A DNA stretch of 34,476 nt from an uncultured Bacteroidales bacterium (GTDB lineage: Bacteria > Bacteroidota > Bacteroidia > Bacteroidales > UBA932): positions 1-34,476 of the forward strand of contig CALUTT010000020.1 of the NCBI GenBank assembly GCA_944323775.1, written 5' to 3'. The translations under genes were made by a program, and so were the position numbers. Below, piece after piece: positions 16,808 through 24,227 of the stretch. Positions within the stretch are counted from its first letter, which is position 1, and each line of letters begins with the position of its first letter. Under the pieces are notes generated by a model. The model had not been told where the DNA came from. It saw only the letters and a program-made list of their open reading frames with translations, and made no database searches.

Positions 16808-16815
16808 CAAAGATA
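16808..16815 (-). promoter_or_regulatory. Minus-strand -7 box of the five-gene operon
   Basis: TATCTTTG read on the minus strand, then TAAAAT, then the ATG of the lipoprotein gene at 16801. No good TTTG -33 element is visible 19-21 nt upstream. The typA box lies back to back with it, 36 nt away. Confidence 0.55.
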
Positions 16816-16851
16816 CTAAATATTTCCGTTATGATTTTCCGTGGAATTCTG

Positions 16852-16859
16852 TAACTTTG
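16852..16859 (+). promoter_or_regulatory. typA -7 promoter box
   Basis: TAACTTTG, an exact TAnnTTTG, ends 17 nt before the typA ATG at 16877, predicting a leader of about 10 nt. The -33 element is weak. Confidence 0.6.
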
Positions 16860-16876
16860 CACGATTCAAGAAATTT

Positions 16877-18682
16877 ATGCAGGACATCAGGAATATTGCC
16901 ATTATCGCACATGTCGACCATGGAAAGACGACTCTGGTTGACAGAATGATTTATCAGGCGAAACTCGTTCGCCAGCCCGAGAATCTCGGACAACTGATAC
17001 TGGACAGCAACGATCTGGAAAGGGAGCGCGGAATCACCATACTCGCAAAGAATGTATCCGTGCTTTATAAAGGCGTCAAAATCAATATTATAGATACTCC
17101 GGGCCATAGCGATTTCGGCGGCGAAGTCGAAAGAGTCCTCAATATGGCAGACGGTGTTCTCCTTCTGGTTGACGCATTCGAAGGATGCATGCCTCAGACG
17201 AGGTTCGTGCTGCAGAAAGCCCTTCAGATGGGCAAGAAACCGATTGTGGTGATCAACAAGGTCGACAAGCCGAACTGCCGTCCGGACGAAGTCCAGGAAG
17301 AAGTATTCGACCTTATGTGCAATCTCAACGCCACTGATGACCAGCTGGATTTCACGACCGTATACGGTTCGGCAAAGCAGGGATGGATGTCTCTCGACTG
17401 GAAAAAGCCCGGGAACGACATCACTCCGCTGCTGGACACCATACTGGACGTCATTCCGGCTCCGAAGGTCGTTGAAGGCACCCCTCAGATGCTGATCACC
17501 TCGCTCGAGTATTCTCCCTATGTTGGTCGTATTGCCATAGGAAAGATAACCAGGGGATCGCTGAAAACCGGCCAGGCCGTCAGTCTGTGCAAACGTTACG
17601 ACGTTATCCAGAAACAGAAGATCAAGCAGCTGATGGTCTTCGAGGGGCTCGGCAAGACAACGGTTGACGAGGTCAGCTGCGGTGATATCTGTGCCGTTGT
17701 CGGCATAGACGGATTTGAGATCGGAGACACCATAGCCGACTATGACAATCCGGAACCGCTGGAGCCCATTGCCATTGACGAGCCTACGATGAGCATGCTC
17801 TTTACCATAAACAATTCTCCTTTCTTCGGCAGGGACGGCAAGTTCGTGACATCCCGCCACATAAAGGAAAGACTGGACAAGGAACTTGAAAAGAACCTTG
17901 CCCTGCGTGTCAAGCCCGGTCTTACGGCTGACTCGTTCATTGTGTATGGCAGGGGAGTCCTTCATCTTTCAGTGCTGATAGAGACCATGCGCAGGGAAGG
18001 GTTCGAGCTGCAGGTCGGACAGCCGAAGGTTCTGGACAAGACTATCGGCGGACAACGGTGCGAGCCTATCGAGGAACTCTCCATCGAAGTTCCCGAGGAG
18101 TTCGTCGGGGCGGCGATAGAAATTTCCACAAGGCGCAAGGGCGCCCTGATCCACATGGAGCCTCGCGGAGACCGTACTCTTCTTGAGTTCGAAATCCCGA
18201 CAAGAGGACTCATGGGGCTCCGCTCCAATCTGCTGACCGCCAGCCAGGGAGAAGCGATAGTCGCTCACCGGTTCAAGGAGTATCAGCCGTACAAGGGAGA
18301 AATTGAACGGCGCAGCAACGGCTCTCTGGTATCGTTGGAGACAGGCCAGGCCATTGCCTATTCTATGAACAAGCTGCTTGACCGCGGACGGTTCTTCGTC
18401 GAGCCGGGCGACGAGATATATGCCGGAGAGGTGGTCGGAGAGCACACGAGGGAGAAAGACCTCAATATCAATATCTGCAAGACCAAGAAACTTACGAATG
18501 TCCGCGCAGCGGGTTCGGACGAGAAGATAGTGCTTCCCCCCGCGATCAAGTTCTCCCTGGAGGAGGCTCTTGAGTATATTCAGGAAGACGAGCTTGTCGA
18601 GGTTACTCCACATCATATGCGAATCCGCAAGATTCTGCTGGATCCTCTGGCAAGAAAAAGAAATAGCGAGAACGAAGATTGA
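16877..18682 (+). CDS. typA: Ribosome-associated GTPase TypA/BipA
   Basis: A translational GTPase related to EF-G that binds the 70S ribosome and helps 50S assembly and stress adaptation. The 601 residues include G1 AHVDHGKT (11-18), G2 RGITI (51-55), G3 DTPGH (73-77) and G4 NKVD (127-130). A beta-barrel domain II and the EF-G-like domains III and V follow, and the TypA-specific C-terminus ends [15 protein letters not shown]-like ([20 protein letters not shown]). The open frame extends to 16841, but [16 protein letters not shown] at 16877 is the family start and fits the promoter. The upstream codons would overlap the -7 box. Confidence 0.96.
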   Translation: MQDIRNIAIIAHVDHGKTTLVDRMIYQAKLVRQPENLGQLILDSNDLERERGITILAKNVSVLYKGVKINIIDTPGHSDFGGEVERVLNMADGVLLLVDAFEGCMPQTRFVLQKALQMGKKPIVVINKVDKPNCRPDEVQEEVFDLMCNLNATDDQLDFTTVYGSAKQGWMSLDWKKPGNDITPLLDTILDVIPAPKVVEGTPQMLITSLEYSPYVGRIAIGKITRGSLKTGQAVSLCKRYDVIQKQKIKQLMVFEGLGKTTVDEVSCGDICAVVGIDGFEIGDTIADYDNPEPLEPIAIDEPTMSMLFTINNSPFFGRDGKFVTSRHIKERLDKELEKNLALRVKPGLTADSFIVYGRGVLHLSVLIETMRREGFELQVGQPKVLDKTIGGQRCEPIEELSIEVPEEFVGAAIEISTRRKGALIHMEPRGDRTLLEFEIPTRGLMGLRSNLLTASQGEAIVAHRFKEYQPYKGEIERRSNGSLVSLETGQAIAYSMNKLLDRGRFFVEPGDEIYAGEVVGEHTREKDLNINICKTKKLTNVRAAGSDEKIVLPPAIKFSLEEALEYIQEDELVEVTPHHMRIRKILLDPLARKRNSENED

Positions 18683-18709
18683 CAAACATAAAATTTTTTA
18701 CTACCTTTG
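18679..18709 (+). promoter_or_regulatory. Promoter at the start of the DUF177 gene
   Basis: TTG (18679-18681, overlapping the typA stop codon), a 20-nt spacer, then TACCTTTG (18702-18709): a full match to the Bacteroidetes promoter. The predicted transcription start is near 18715-18716. The last three bases of the box are also the only TTG that could start the DUF177 frame. Confidence 0.65.
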
Positions 18710-19093
18710 CGTCTCTTTATTGTCAGACTTACTGAACTGGCTAAGGGTAAAAGCAGTTTTGAACAGTCCTTTGGCCGCGAGTTCTTTGAATCATTCGGCA
18801 GCTCCGAGATTCTCGATGCCGCATTGCACGCGGATGTGCAGCTTGACAACCACGGCGTTACTGTGGATGTAAGGTGCATGGTCTCAGGCAGTGTTACAGT
18901 CGAGTGTGACAGGTGCCTCGAGGCTCTGGAGATACCGGTTGAAATTTCGTTCGAAGAAAGCTACACTCCGGATACGGATGAGTTGGACCTTCGTCAGGAC
19001 ATATATGACTATGTTCTCGTCTCGCTCCCGCTCCAAAGAGTGCATCCTGACGGAGAATGTAACGAGGAGACGATAAAGTACTTGAGTAAATAA
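18707..19093 (+). CDS. DUF177 (YceD-like) protein, non-ATG start
   Basis: A protein of about 128 residues of the DUF177/YceD family, which in many bacteria is encoded immediately before rpmF and has been linked to 23S rRNA processing or accumulation. Features are FIVRLTELAKGKSSFEQSFG, the VECDRCLEALEIPVEISFEE core with the CxRCL motif, and the C-terminal HPDGECNEETIKYLSK. There is no ATG or GTG upstream of the conserved N-terminus. The frame opens after a TAA at 18689, and the only usual alternative is TTG at 18707. An ATT at 18719 is another possibility. rpmF follows 15 nt later. The start coordinate is therefore uncertain by up to four codons. Confidence 0.85.
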   Translation: MRLFIVRLTELAKGKSSFEQSFGREFFESFGSSEILDAALHADVQLDNHGVTVDVRCMVSGSVTVECDRCLEALEIPVEISFEESYTPDTDELDLRQDIYDYVLVSLPLQRVHPDGECNEETIKYLSK

Positions 19094-19108
19094 TTAAAAG
19101 ATAAGAAA

Positions 19109-19291
19109 ATGGCACATCCGAAACACAAACTTTCAAAGCAGCGCAGGGACAAGCGTCGTACTCATGACTTCGCACCTGTCCCGACTCTTGCGACCTGCCC
19201 GAACTGCGGAGCCACTGTGGTATACCATCGTGTATGCCCCGAGTGCGGCTACTACAGGGGACGTCAGATTGTAGTAAAGAACGCTGAGTAG
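19109..19291 (+). CDS. rpmF: 50S ribosomal protein bL32 (zinc-ribbon form)
   Basis: A 60-residue bL32: MAHPKHKLSKQRRDKRRTHD, then a zinc ribbon with C30-x2-C33 and C43-x2-C46 (TCPNCG, RVCPECGYYRGR). All four cysteines are kept, so this is the zinc-binding C+ form, unlike bL33 and bL28 here. It lies 15 nt after the DUF177 gene, in the usual DUF177-rpmF order. tRNA-Arg follows 25 nt after its stop with no promoter in between, so it is probably co-transcribed. Confidence 0.97.
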   Translation: MAHPKHKLSKQRRDKRRTHDFAPVPTLATCPNCGATVVYHRVCPECGYYRGRQIVVKNAE

Positions 19292-19316
19292 TATTGAGAC
19301 CGGATGCCGGCCTCAT

Positions 19317-19388
19317 GGTCCCTTAGTTCAACGGATAGAACGGAGGTTTCCTAAACCTTAAATACAGGTTCGATTCCTGTAGGGACTA
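19317..19388 (+). tRNA. tRNA-Arg (anticodon CCT)
   Basis: The acceptor GGTCCCT (19317-19323) pairs with AGGGACT (19381-19387), with a G-U first pair and discriminator A at 19388. D stem GTTC/GAAC. The anticodon stem GAGGT/ACCTT encloses TTCCTAA, with CCT at 19350-19352. T arm ACAGGTTCGATTCCTGT. CCA is not encoded. Confidence 0.95.
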
Positions 19389-19397
19389 CGGTTTTCC

Positions 19398-19427
19398 AAG
19401 CATATCGGTTACGATATGCTTTTTTTT
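19398..19427 (+). terminator. Intrinsic terminator after tRNA-Arg
   Basis: A perfect 10-bp stem AAGCATATCG / CGATATGCTT with loop GTTA, followed by a run of T to 19427. It closes the typA/DUF177/rpmF/tRNA-Arg stretch. Confidence 0.92.
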
Positions 19428-19461
19428 GTATCCGTGTGGTATCCCGTGACGCGGAATATTG

Positions 19462-19503
19462 TAAAAAGACGGTGCCGGCAGTCTGACTGCACGGCACCGT
19501 CTT
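19462..19503 (-). terminator. Intrinsic terminator of the GH115-GH67 operon
   Basis: A perfect 12-bp stem AAGACGGTGCCG (19466-19477) / CGGCACCGTCTT (19492-19503). On the minus strand the stem is followed by a T-run (complement of AAAAA, 19463-19467). It lies 20 nt beyond the GH67 stop. Confidence 0.9.
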
Positions 19504-19523
19504 GCACATTTCCCGGAGACCTG

Positions 19524-21584
19524 CTATTCGGGTACTGAGGAATCCTGGTTGGGCAGAGGTGCGTTCCCTCTGCGTGCAGGGCGTACCAGTACGGGTCTGT
19601 TGGCCTCGTCATGAGTAGGCATTCCGTAGCGGTCGGAGAGTATGCTCTTGGTTCTGATCGAGTCAATAGGCATGTTGAGCGGGCGTACTCCGTCCGGCAG
19701 CGGCATGCCTGAGAATGTCTGGAAGTATCCTATGCAGGCGTCTCTCCACCATTCTGCATCGTTCTTCTGGATTTCAAGCTTTTTCCTGACCTCATTGAAT
19801 ATCGGTTCGCTGACGTATGGCTTGAGGCTTTCCCAAGTCTTCCGGTACTGCTCGACGGCGCTGATACCGTTGTCGTAGTGCAGGCAAAGTTCGTCCCAGA
19901 TAGTATTGCCGGAAGACATCCTGTAGTCCCATGGGATGTGGTGGAACCAGAGTATGAGGTTTTCCGGGCAGGTTTCCAGCGAATTGTACATTGATGCCAG
20001 CGGTTCGTTGTACTGGTCGACGTTGCGGGACCCGTTTCTGGTACGGTCGAATCCGATTCCGTCCCTGTCGGCCTTGTGGTAGAACACAGGGGACCAGTCG
20101 CGCCTGATGCTCCTTTCCCATGGCCCGGGTCCATAATGCGAACCGGCGAAGATGTGGTGGAGACCGAGAGGCATCGAATAGTTGACTGTCGTTTCCCTCG
20201 AGCTCATCATGATGTCCTCTACGGGCTTGATGAACTTTCTGGCAAAGGCATTTGCGCTCATCCCTTCAGGCTTGACGAAAGTCTGACGCACCCATTCGTC
20301 AGCTATTCTTTGCGAGCTCAGGGTCGGATCCCACGCAAGGCGCCCGAAAGCATACCAGTTGGCCTGGGCGAAGATGTATCCGCAGAAATTGGCGTCCTGA
20401 CCGGTATTGGCGACGCCGGCCATTCCCTTGATCATCTTGGCCACGGTGGAACCTTCTCCGTCGCGGTAGGTGTCGCTGTCGAGACATTCCTTATATAGCG
20501 GCGCCAGATAGACGAGATGGTTGGAGAAACCGAGATATTCCTGAGTTATCTGGAACTCCATCATCATCGGAGTATCCTTGAGTTCTCCGAACAGAGGACT
20601 GAACGGCTCGCGAGGCTGGAAGTCAATGGGACCGTTCTTTATCTGAACGATTACATTGTCTGCGAACTGACCGTCAAGCGGCTTGAATTCCTCATAGGCC
20701 TGATTGGCTCTGTCTGAACTGGTGGGGTTGTATACGAATGCCCTCCACATTACTATCCCTCCGTGCGGCTTCAATGCTTCGGCGAGCATGTTTGCGCCGT
20801 CGGCATGGGTCCGTCCGTAGTCCTGGGGACCGGCCTGCCCCTCAGAATTTGCCTTGACAAGGAACCCTCCGAAGTCAGGTATGGCGGCATAAATCTCGTC
20901 AGCCTTGTCTTTCCACCATTTCCTTACTCCCGGGTCGAGCGGATCGCCTGATTTCAGGCCGCCCAGTGCCATGGGGCTGGTCCATTTAATTGACAGGTAG
21001 GTTCTTATTCCGTATTCCCTGAGTATGTTGGCAATCTTGGCCACCCTTTCTATGTGTTCGGCGTCGAGTATCAGAGGATTTGAGTTGACATTGTTCAGCA
21101 CGGCACCGTTTATTCCGACGGATGAGCAGAGACGTCCGTATTTGTGTATCCTCTCGACCGGAATGTCCGGTGATGTCCATTCCCACATGGACAGTCCTGC
21201 ATATCCTCTTTCGACAGTGTCGTCGAGGTTGTCCCAATGGTCGAGTATACGGTATTCATAGTAAGGAGCCTGCCGGATGTCGAGCCCGGGTCCGGCTTCT
21301 TCCAGCACTTCGGCTCTCTGAAGCGCATAGATCCCGTATCGTATTCCTGCTGCCGAGCCGCCGTCGACATGGCGCTGCCCGTCCAGGTCATATATGTGGA
21401 ACTCCTCTCTGCCCAGTTCCGGGTTGATGGAAGTCTGGACTGAGTTGAGCACTTCTTCGTAGCTGCGCCCGTTTACGAGCCACAGGTCGCTGCCGTCCTG
21501 GCCGGATGGGACAGGATTGCTGCAGGAGCAGAGGAACAGTGCCGCAGCAGCTGGAATGATTGTGATAGGGTGAATTCTTGTCAT
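19524..21584 (-). CDS. GH67 alpha-glucuronidase (lipoprotein)
   Basis: A family GH67 inverting alpha-glucuronidase that removes 4-O-methyl-glucuronic acid from the non-reducing end of xylo-oligosaccharides. The 686 residues start with a signal peptide whose lipobox LCSC points to acylation at C21. The family landmark GFLVKANSEGQAGPQDYGRT carries E248, the likely acid. D321 in IKNGPIDFQPREP and E349 in QITQEYLG fit the catalytic base pair. The spacings (73 and 28 residues) agree with E292, D365 and E393 of the Cellvibrio japonicus enzyme as I remember it. The gene starts 16 nt after GH115 and ends before a strong terminator. Confidence 0.94.
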   Translation of the reverse strand: MTRIHPITIIPAAAALFLCSCSNPVPSGQDGSDLWLVNGRSYEEVLNSVQTSINPELGREEFHIYDLDGQRHVDGGSAAGIRYGIYALQRAEVLEEAGPGLDIRQAPYYEYRILDHWDNLDDTVERGYAGLSMWEWTSPDIPVERIHKYGRLCSSVGINGAVLNNVNSNPLILDAEHIERVAKIANILREYGIRTYLSIKWTSPMALGGLKSGDPLDPGVRKWWKDKADEIYAAIPDFGGFLVKANSEGQAGPQDYGRTHADGANMLAEALKPHGGIVMWRAFVYNPTSSDRANQAYEEFKPLDGQFADNVIVQIKNGPIDFQPREPFSPLFGELKDTPMMMEFQITQEYLGFSNHLVYLAPLYKECLDSDTYRDGEGSTVAKMIKGMAGVANTGQDANFCGYIFAQANWYAFGRLAWDPTLSSQRIADEWVRQTFVKPEGMSANAFARKFIKPVEDIMMSSRETTVNYSMPLGLHHIFAGSHYGPGPWERSIRRDWSPVFYHKADRDGIGFDRTRNGSRNVDQYNEPLASMYNSLETCPENLILWFHHIPWDYRMSSGNTIWDELCLHYDNGISAVEQYRKTWESLKPYVSEPIFNEVRKKLEIQKNDAEWWRDACIGYFQTFSGMPLPDGVRPLNMPIDSIRTKSILSDRYGMPTHDEANRPVLVRPARRGNAPLPNQDSSVPE

Positions 21585-21600
21585 ATGCTTGTCTTGTGTG

Positions 21601-24045
21601 TTATTTTATCAATTCCGATGACGGAGTTCCGAGATAGGACTGTTTCATGCCTCCGAAATCGATGACTATCTTCTGGAGAACAGGGCCCTGGTCTACGAAT
21701 CTGAACCTGAGCGTATGCCTGCCTGCCGCTCCGAAATCCAGTTCAGTCCTGCTTACGATTATGCTTGCCGCCTGCCAAGGTCCAAGTTCTCCCTTGTAGT
21801 GTCCGTTGAAGTTGACGATCTGCTCCTCGCCTCCGTCGACGCTTACGGCATAGCGCAGCCCGGCTCCGGCATTGAAGTTCAGAGTGGGGGAGAGGTATAT
21901 GTTGAGCATTCCCTTCCCGTCACTTGCGGTCTGAATCTCGAATTCGGCATACGCATCCAGAGGGGCTGTCTCCTCCGGGAGAACGGTTATTGCACCTTCG
22001 GTCTTTCCGAGACCTGGAATCAGTGTCACTCCGTTGAGCGAGGAGGAGTTCACGGCCTCGATGGATATGCATCCGTCCTTTTCCATGTGGCAGAGGTATG
22101 GCTCTTCTTCGCTTTTCACGGTTTTAGGCATGACCTGTCTGCGCGGTTCCTGCCAGTAGGTGTATCCGATATGCTTCTGGTCCATCATATGGTTCCATTT
22201 GCCGCCGGCAAGTTCATGGTTGTAGTATGCGCATAGCAGGGAGTCCCTTTCATAAAGTGCTTCTACCCTGCCGGCCCAGTAGTTGATATCCTGGGGGGCA
22301 GTCGCCTTGCGGTTCATTGCAACGCTGTAGTACATCTCGTAGACATTCTGCATCGCCTGGATCGGGAAAAGGACAAGTTCGTAGTATGCGTCGTTCCATT
22401 TCGGGTCCATGGTCTGCAGGACTCTCAGGGCACGAAGTTCAAGTTCGTTCCACTCGGCGACCATTCTGGGCCATTCGTCGTAATTGAAACTATACGTGTC
22501 GGAATTAAGCAGCTCCGGCGTCACTCTGCGGGCATACTTTGAATACAGGCCGATGATGTCTGCAATTTCCTTGCTGTCGCTTCCGGGGAACTGGTCTCTG
22601 GCGAACTTCTCGGTATGTGCGCGGATGGTCTCTGGCGTGATGGATTCGGGATCCCATGCCATGTCGAGAAAGAACTGGATCGGGTATTCCATGGGCTTGA
22701 GGTCTCCGACATTGACCACCCACAGTTTGCGCACCCCGTAGCGGTAACAAAGGTTCATCTGTTCCCATACTCTCTCTACCTGGTTGCAGTTCAGCCATTT
22801 GTAGTTTCTGGGTCCTCCTACGTAGTCGAAATGATAGTACATTCCGTATCCTCCGGAACGAGGCTCGGCGTCCATGGCGGGCAGCTTGCGCACATTGCCC
22901 CAGTTGTCGTCGCAGAGCAGCAGCGTGACATCGTCGGGTACCCTCATGCCCTTGTCATAGTAGTCCTGGACTTCTTTATACAGAGCCCAGACCTGAGGCG
23001 TCTCGGATGCCGGTTTCCCTGTTACCTCGGATATCATCCGGCGCTGGTCACGGATAATCCTCTCGAGAAGCGCTATGTTGGTGCCTTCTTCCATGGCCAT
23101 GTCGCCGTCTCCCCTCATGCCTACCGTCACGACGTCCTCGGTGTCTTTCATCCTCTCGATGCCGCCTTTCCAGAACTTCATCAGTTCCTTGCGGTTCTTG
23201 TTATAGTCCCAGGGGCCTGTACCGTAGCGGTGCCATTCCTTCTGTGCGCGAGCGCAGGGTTCGTGGTGGGATGTGCCCATTATGATACCCATTTCGTCGG
23301 CATAGTACATGTTCAGGGGGTCGTCGTCATAGAAGGCCGCGTCCCACATGGCCGGCCACAGGAAATTGCCTTTCAGGCGGAGCAGCAGTTCGAAAACCCT
23401 GATGTAGAACCCGCTCTTGTAGCCGTCGGTGTTTTCGTTGACCCATCCCGTGAGGGCGGGCGCCTCGTCGTTGAGGAAGATGCCCCTGTAGAACACCTTA
23501 GGCTCGCCTTCGGTATAGATGCCGTTGAGGATGTAGATCTTGTCCCTCTGGACAGACGGCACGTCGGCCCACCAGTACCACGGGGAGACTCCTATTGCGG
23601 CGCTGAGAGCGTAGATCCCATAAGTGGTGCCCCTCTTGTCGCTGCCGGCGATGATGACCTTTCCGTCTCCGGAGGCTTTCAGAAGGTACTTCTCCCTTGC
23701 TCCCTGCAGGGATTCAAGGTCCTCGGCGGAGAGGTATTCTTCTATGAATCCCTCCCGGCCGACAGTGCCGATTATTATTGTTGCCGTGTTGGGGTTCCTT
23801 GTGATGGGGGCCCGTCTTCCGGTAACTCTGCTGAAGTCCTCCGAGAGATTCTCGACGGCCCATTTGACGCCCTGCCACTCGTGGCCGCTGTCTATGGCTA
23901 TAGTGGCGATGTCCTTGCCGTCAGCGATGACCGTCCTGTCGGGACCGTCCGTGAATACGGCGAATTCGGGCGCGTTGGCCAAAAGTGGAACAAGAGGTGT
24001 GAATCCAAACAGAATTGCGGTTAATAGTTTTGATATCGGTTTCAT
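21601..24045 (-). CDS. GH115 xylan alpha-1,2-glucuronidase
   Basis: A family GH115 enzyme that, unlike GH67, can remove glucuronic acid or its 4-O-methyl form from internal positions of polymeric xylan. The 814 residues have an N-terminal signal peptide (MKPISKLLTAILFGFTPLVPLLANA) and a GH115 core. Landmarks are YRGIFLNDEAPALTGWVNE (187-205), LKGNFLWPAMWD (224-235), MGTSHHEP (256-263), a VGMRGDGD stretch with D313/D315 and ALYKEVQDYY with E358 as candidate acidic residues. A C-terminal beta domain (from about 680) ends the protein. The ATG at 24045 is preferred over an in-frame TTG at 24054, which overlaps the promoter box. First gene of the operon with GH67. Confidence 0.93.
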   Translation of the reverse strand: MKPISKLLTAILFGFTPLVPLLANAPEFAVFTDGPDRTVIADGKDIATIAIDSGHEWQGVKWAVENLSEDFSRVTGRRAPITRNPNTATIIIGTVGREGFIEEYLSAEDLESLQGAREKYLLKASGDGKVIIAGSDKRGTTYGIYALSAAIGVSPWYWWADVPSVQRDKIYILNGIYTEGEPKVFYRGIFLNDEAPALTGWVNENTDGYKSGFYIRVFELLLRLKGNFLWPAMWDAAFYDDDPLNMYYADEMGIIMGTSHHEPCARAQKEWHRYGTGPWDYNKNRKELMKFWKGGIERMKDTEDVVTVGMRGDGDMAMEEGTNIALLERIIRDQRRMISEVTGKPASETPQVWALYKEVQDYYDKGMRVPDDVTLLLCDDNWGNVRKLPAMDAEPRSGGYGMYYHFDYVGGPRNYKWLNCNQVERVWEQMNLCYRYGVRKLWVVNVGDLKPMEYPIQFFLDMAWDPESITPETIRAHTEKFARDQFPGSDSKEIADIIGLYSKYARRVTPELLNSDTYSFNYDEWPRMVAEWNELELRALRVLQTMDPKWNDAYYELVLFPIQAMQNVYEMYYSVAMNRKATAPQDINYWAGRVEALYERDSLLCAYYNHELAGGKWNHMMDQKHIGYTYWQEPRRQVMPKTVKSEEEPYLCHMEKDGCISIEAVNSSSLNGVTLIPGLGKTEGAITVLPEETAPLDAYAEFEIQTASDGKGMLNIYLSPTLNFNAGAGLRYAVSVDGGEEQIVNFNGHYKGELGPWQAASIIVSRTELDFGAAGRHTLRFRFVDQGPVLQKIVIDFGGMKQSYLGTPSSELIK

Positions 24046-24051
24046 AACATA

Positions 24052-24059
24052 CAAATATA
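24052..24059 (-). promoter_or_regulatory. Minus-strand -7 box of the GH115-GH67 operon
   Basis: TATATTTG on the minus strand, then TATGTT, then the GH115 ATG at 24045: a 6-nt spacing that predicts a leaderless or near-leaderless mRNA. No clear -33 TTTG is seen, which would fit dependence on an activator. Confidence 0.6.
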
Positions 24060-24118
24060 GGAATTTTTCAGAACTTGTCCGGTAAATATATTAAATCCAA
24101 TTTATATATATATGTATG

Positions 24119-24148
24119 TTGACAATGAAATTTTAATAAATTGACGGT
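24119..24148 (+). promoter_or_regulatory. Candidate activator site: TTGAC direct repeat, 22-bp period
   Basis: TTGACAAT (24119-24126) and TTGACGGT (24141-24148) are direct repeats with starts 22 bp apart, so on the same face of the helix. They end 13 bp before the -33 element of the first susC promoter. AraC-type DNA-binding domains, as carried by hybrid two-component PUL regulators, often bind direct repeats of about two helical turns. Assignment is inference. Confidence 0.4.
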
Positions 24149-24161
24149 TTATTTGAAAAAA

Positions 24162-24193
24162 TTTGGATAAATAAATCTTAGTTAGTAAATTTA
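24162..24193 (+). promoter_or_regulatory. Promoter of the first susC
   Basis: TTTG (24162-24165), a 20-nt spacer, then TAAATTTA (24186-24193), one base off TAnnTTTG. The predicted start near 24200 leaves a leader of about 28 nt before the ATG at 24228. Confidence 0.55.
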
Positions 24194-24207
24194 TTGCCAT
24201 GACTAAC
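24181..24207. repeat. Inverted repeat over the susC1 promoter start
   Basis: GTTAGT (24181-24186) and ACTAAC (24202-24207), a perfect 6-bp inverted repeat with a 15-nt spacer. It spans the -7 box and the likely transcription start, so it could be an operator rather than an RNA hairpin. Confidence 0.3.
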
Positions 24208-24227
24208 CTGAAAAATCTATTAATCTT

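Noticed and set aside
16829-17965. Minus-strand open frame of 378 codons opposite typA
   Set aside because: A shadow of typA, whose GTPase motifs are all in the plus frame.
22615-24024. Plus-strand open frame of 469 codons opposite GH115
   Set aside because: It is antisense to a clear GH115 coding sequence, shows no recognisable domain, and results from the GC-biased codon pattern of the real gene.
24093-24118. TATATATATA tract upstream of susC1 as a repeat locus
   Set aside because: A short simple AT tract in an AT-rich intergenic region, with no unit count or flanking signs of an array or mobile element.
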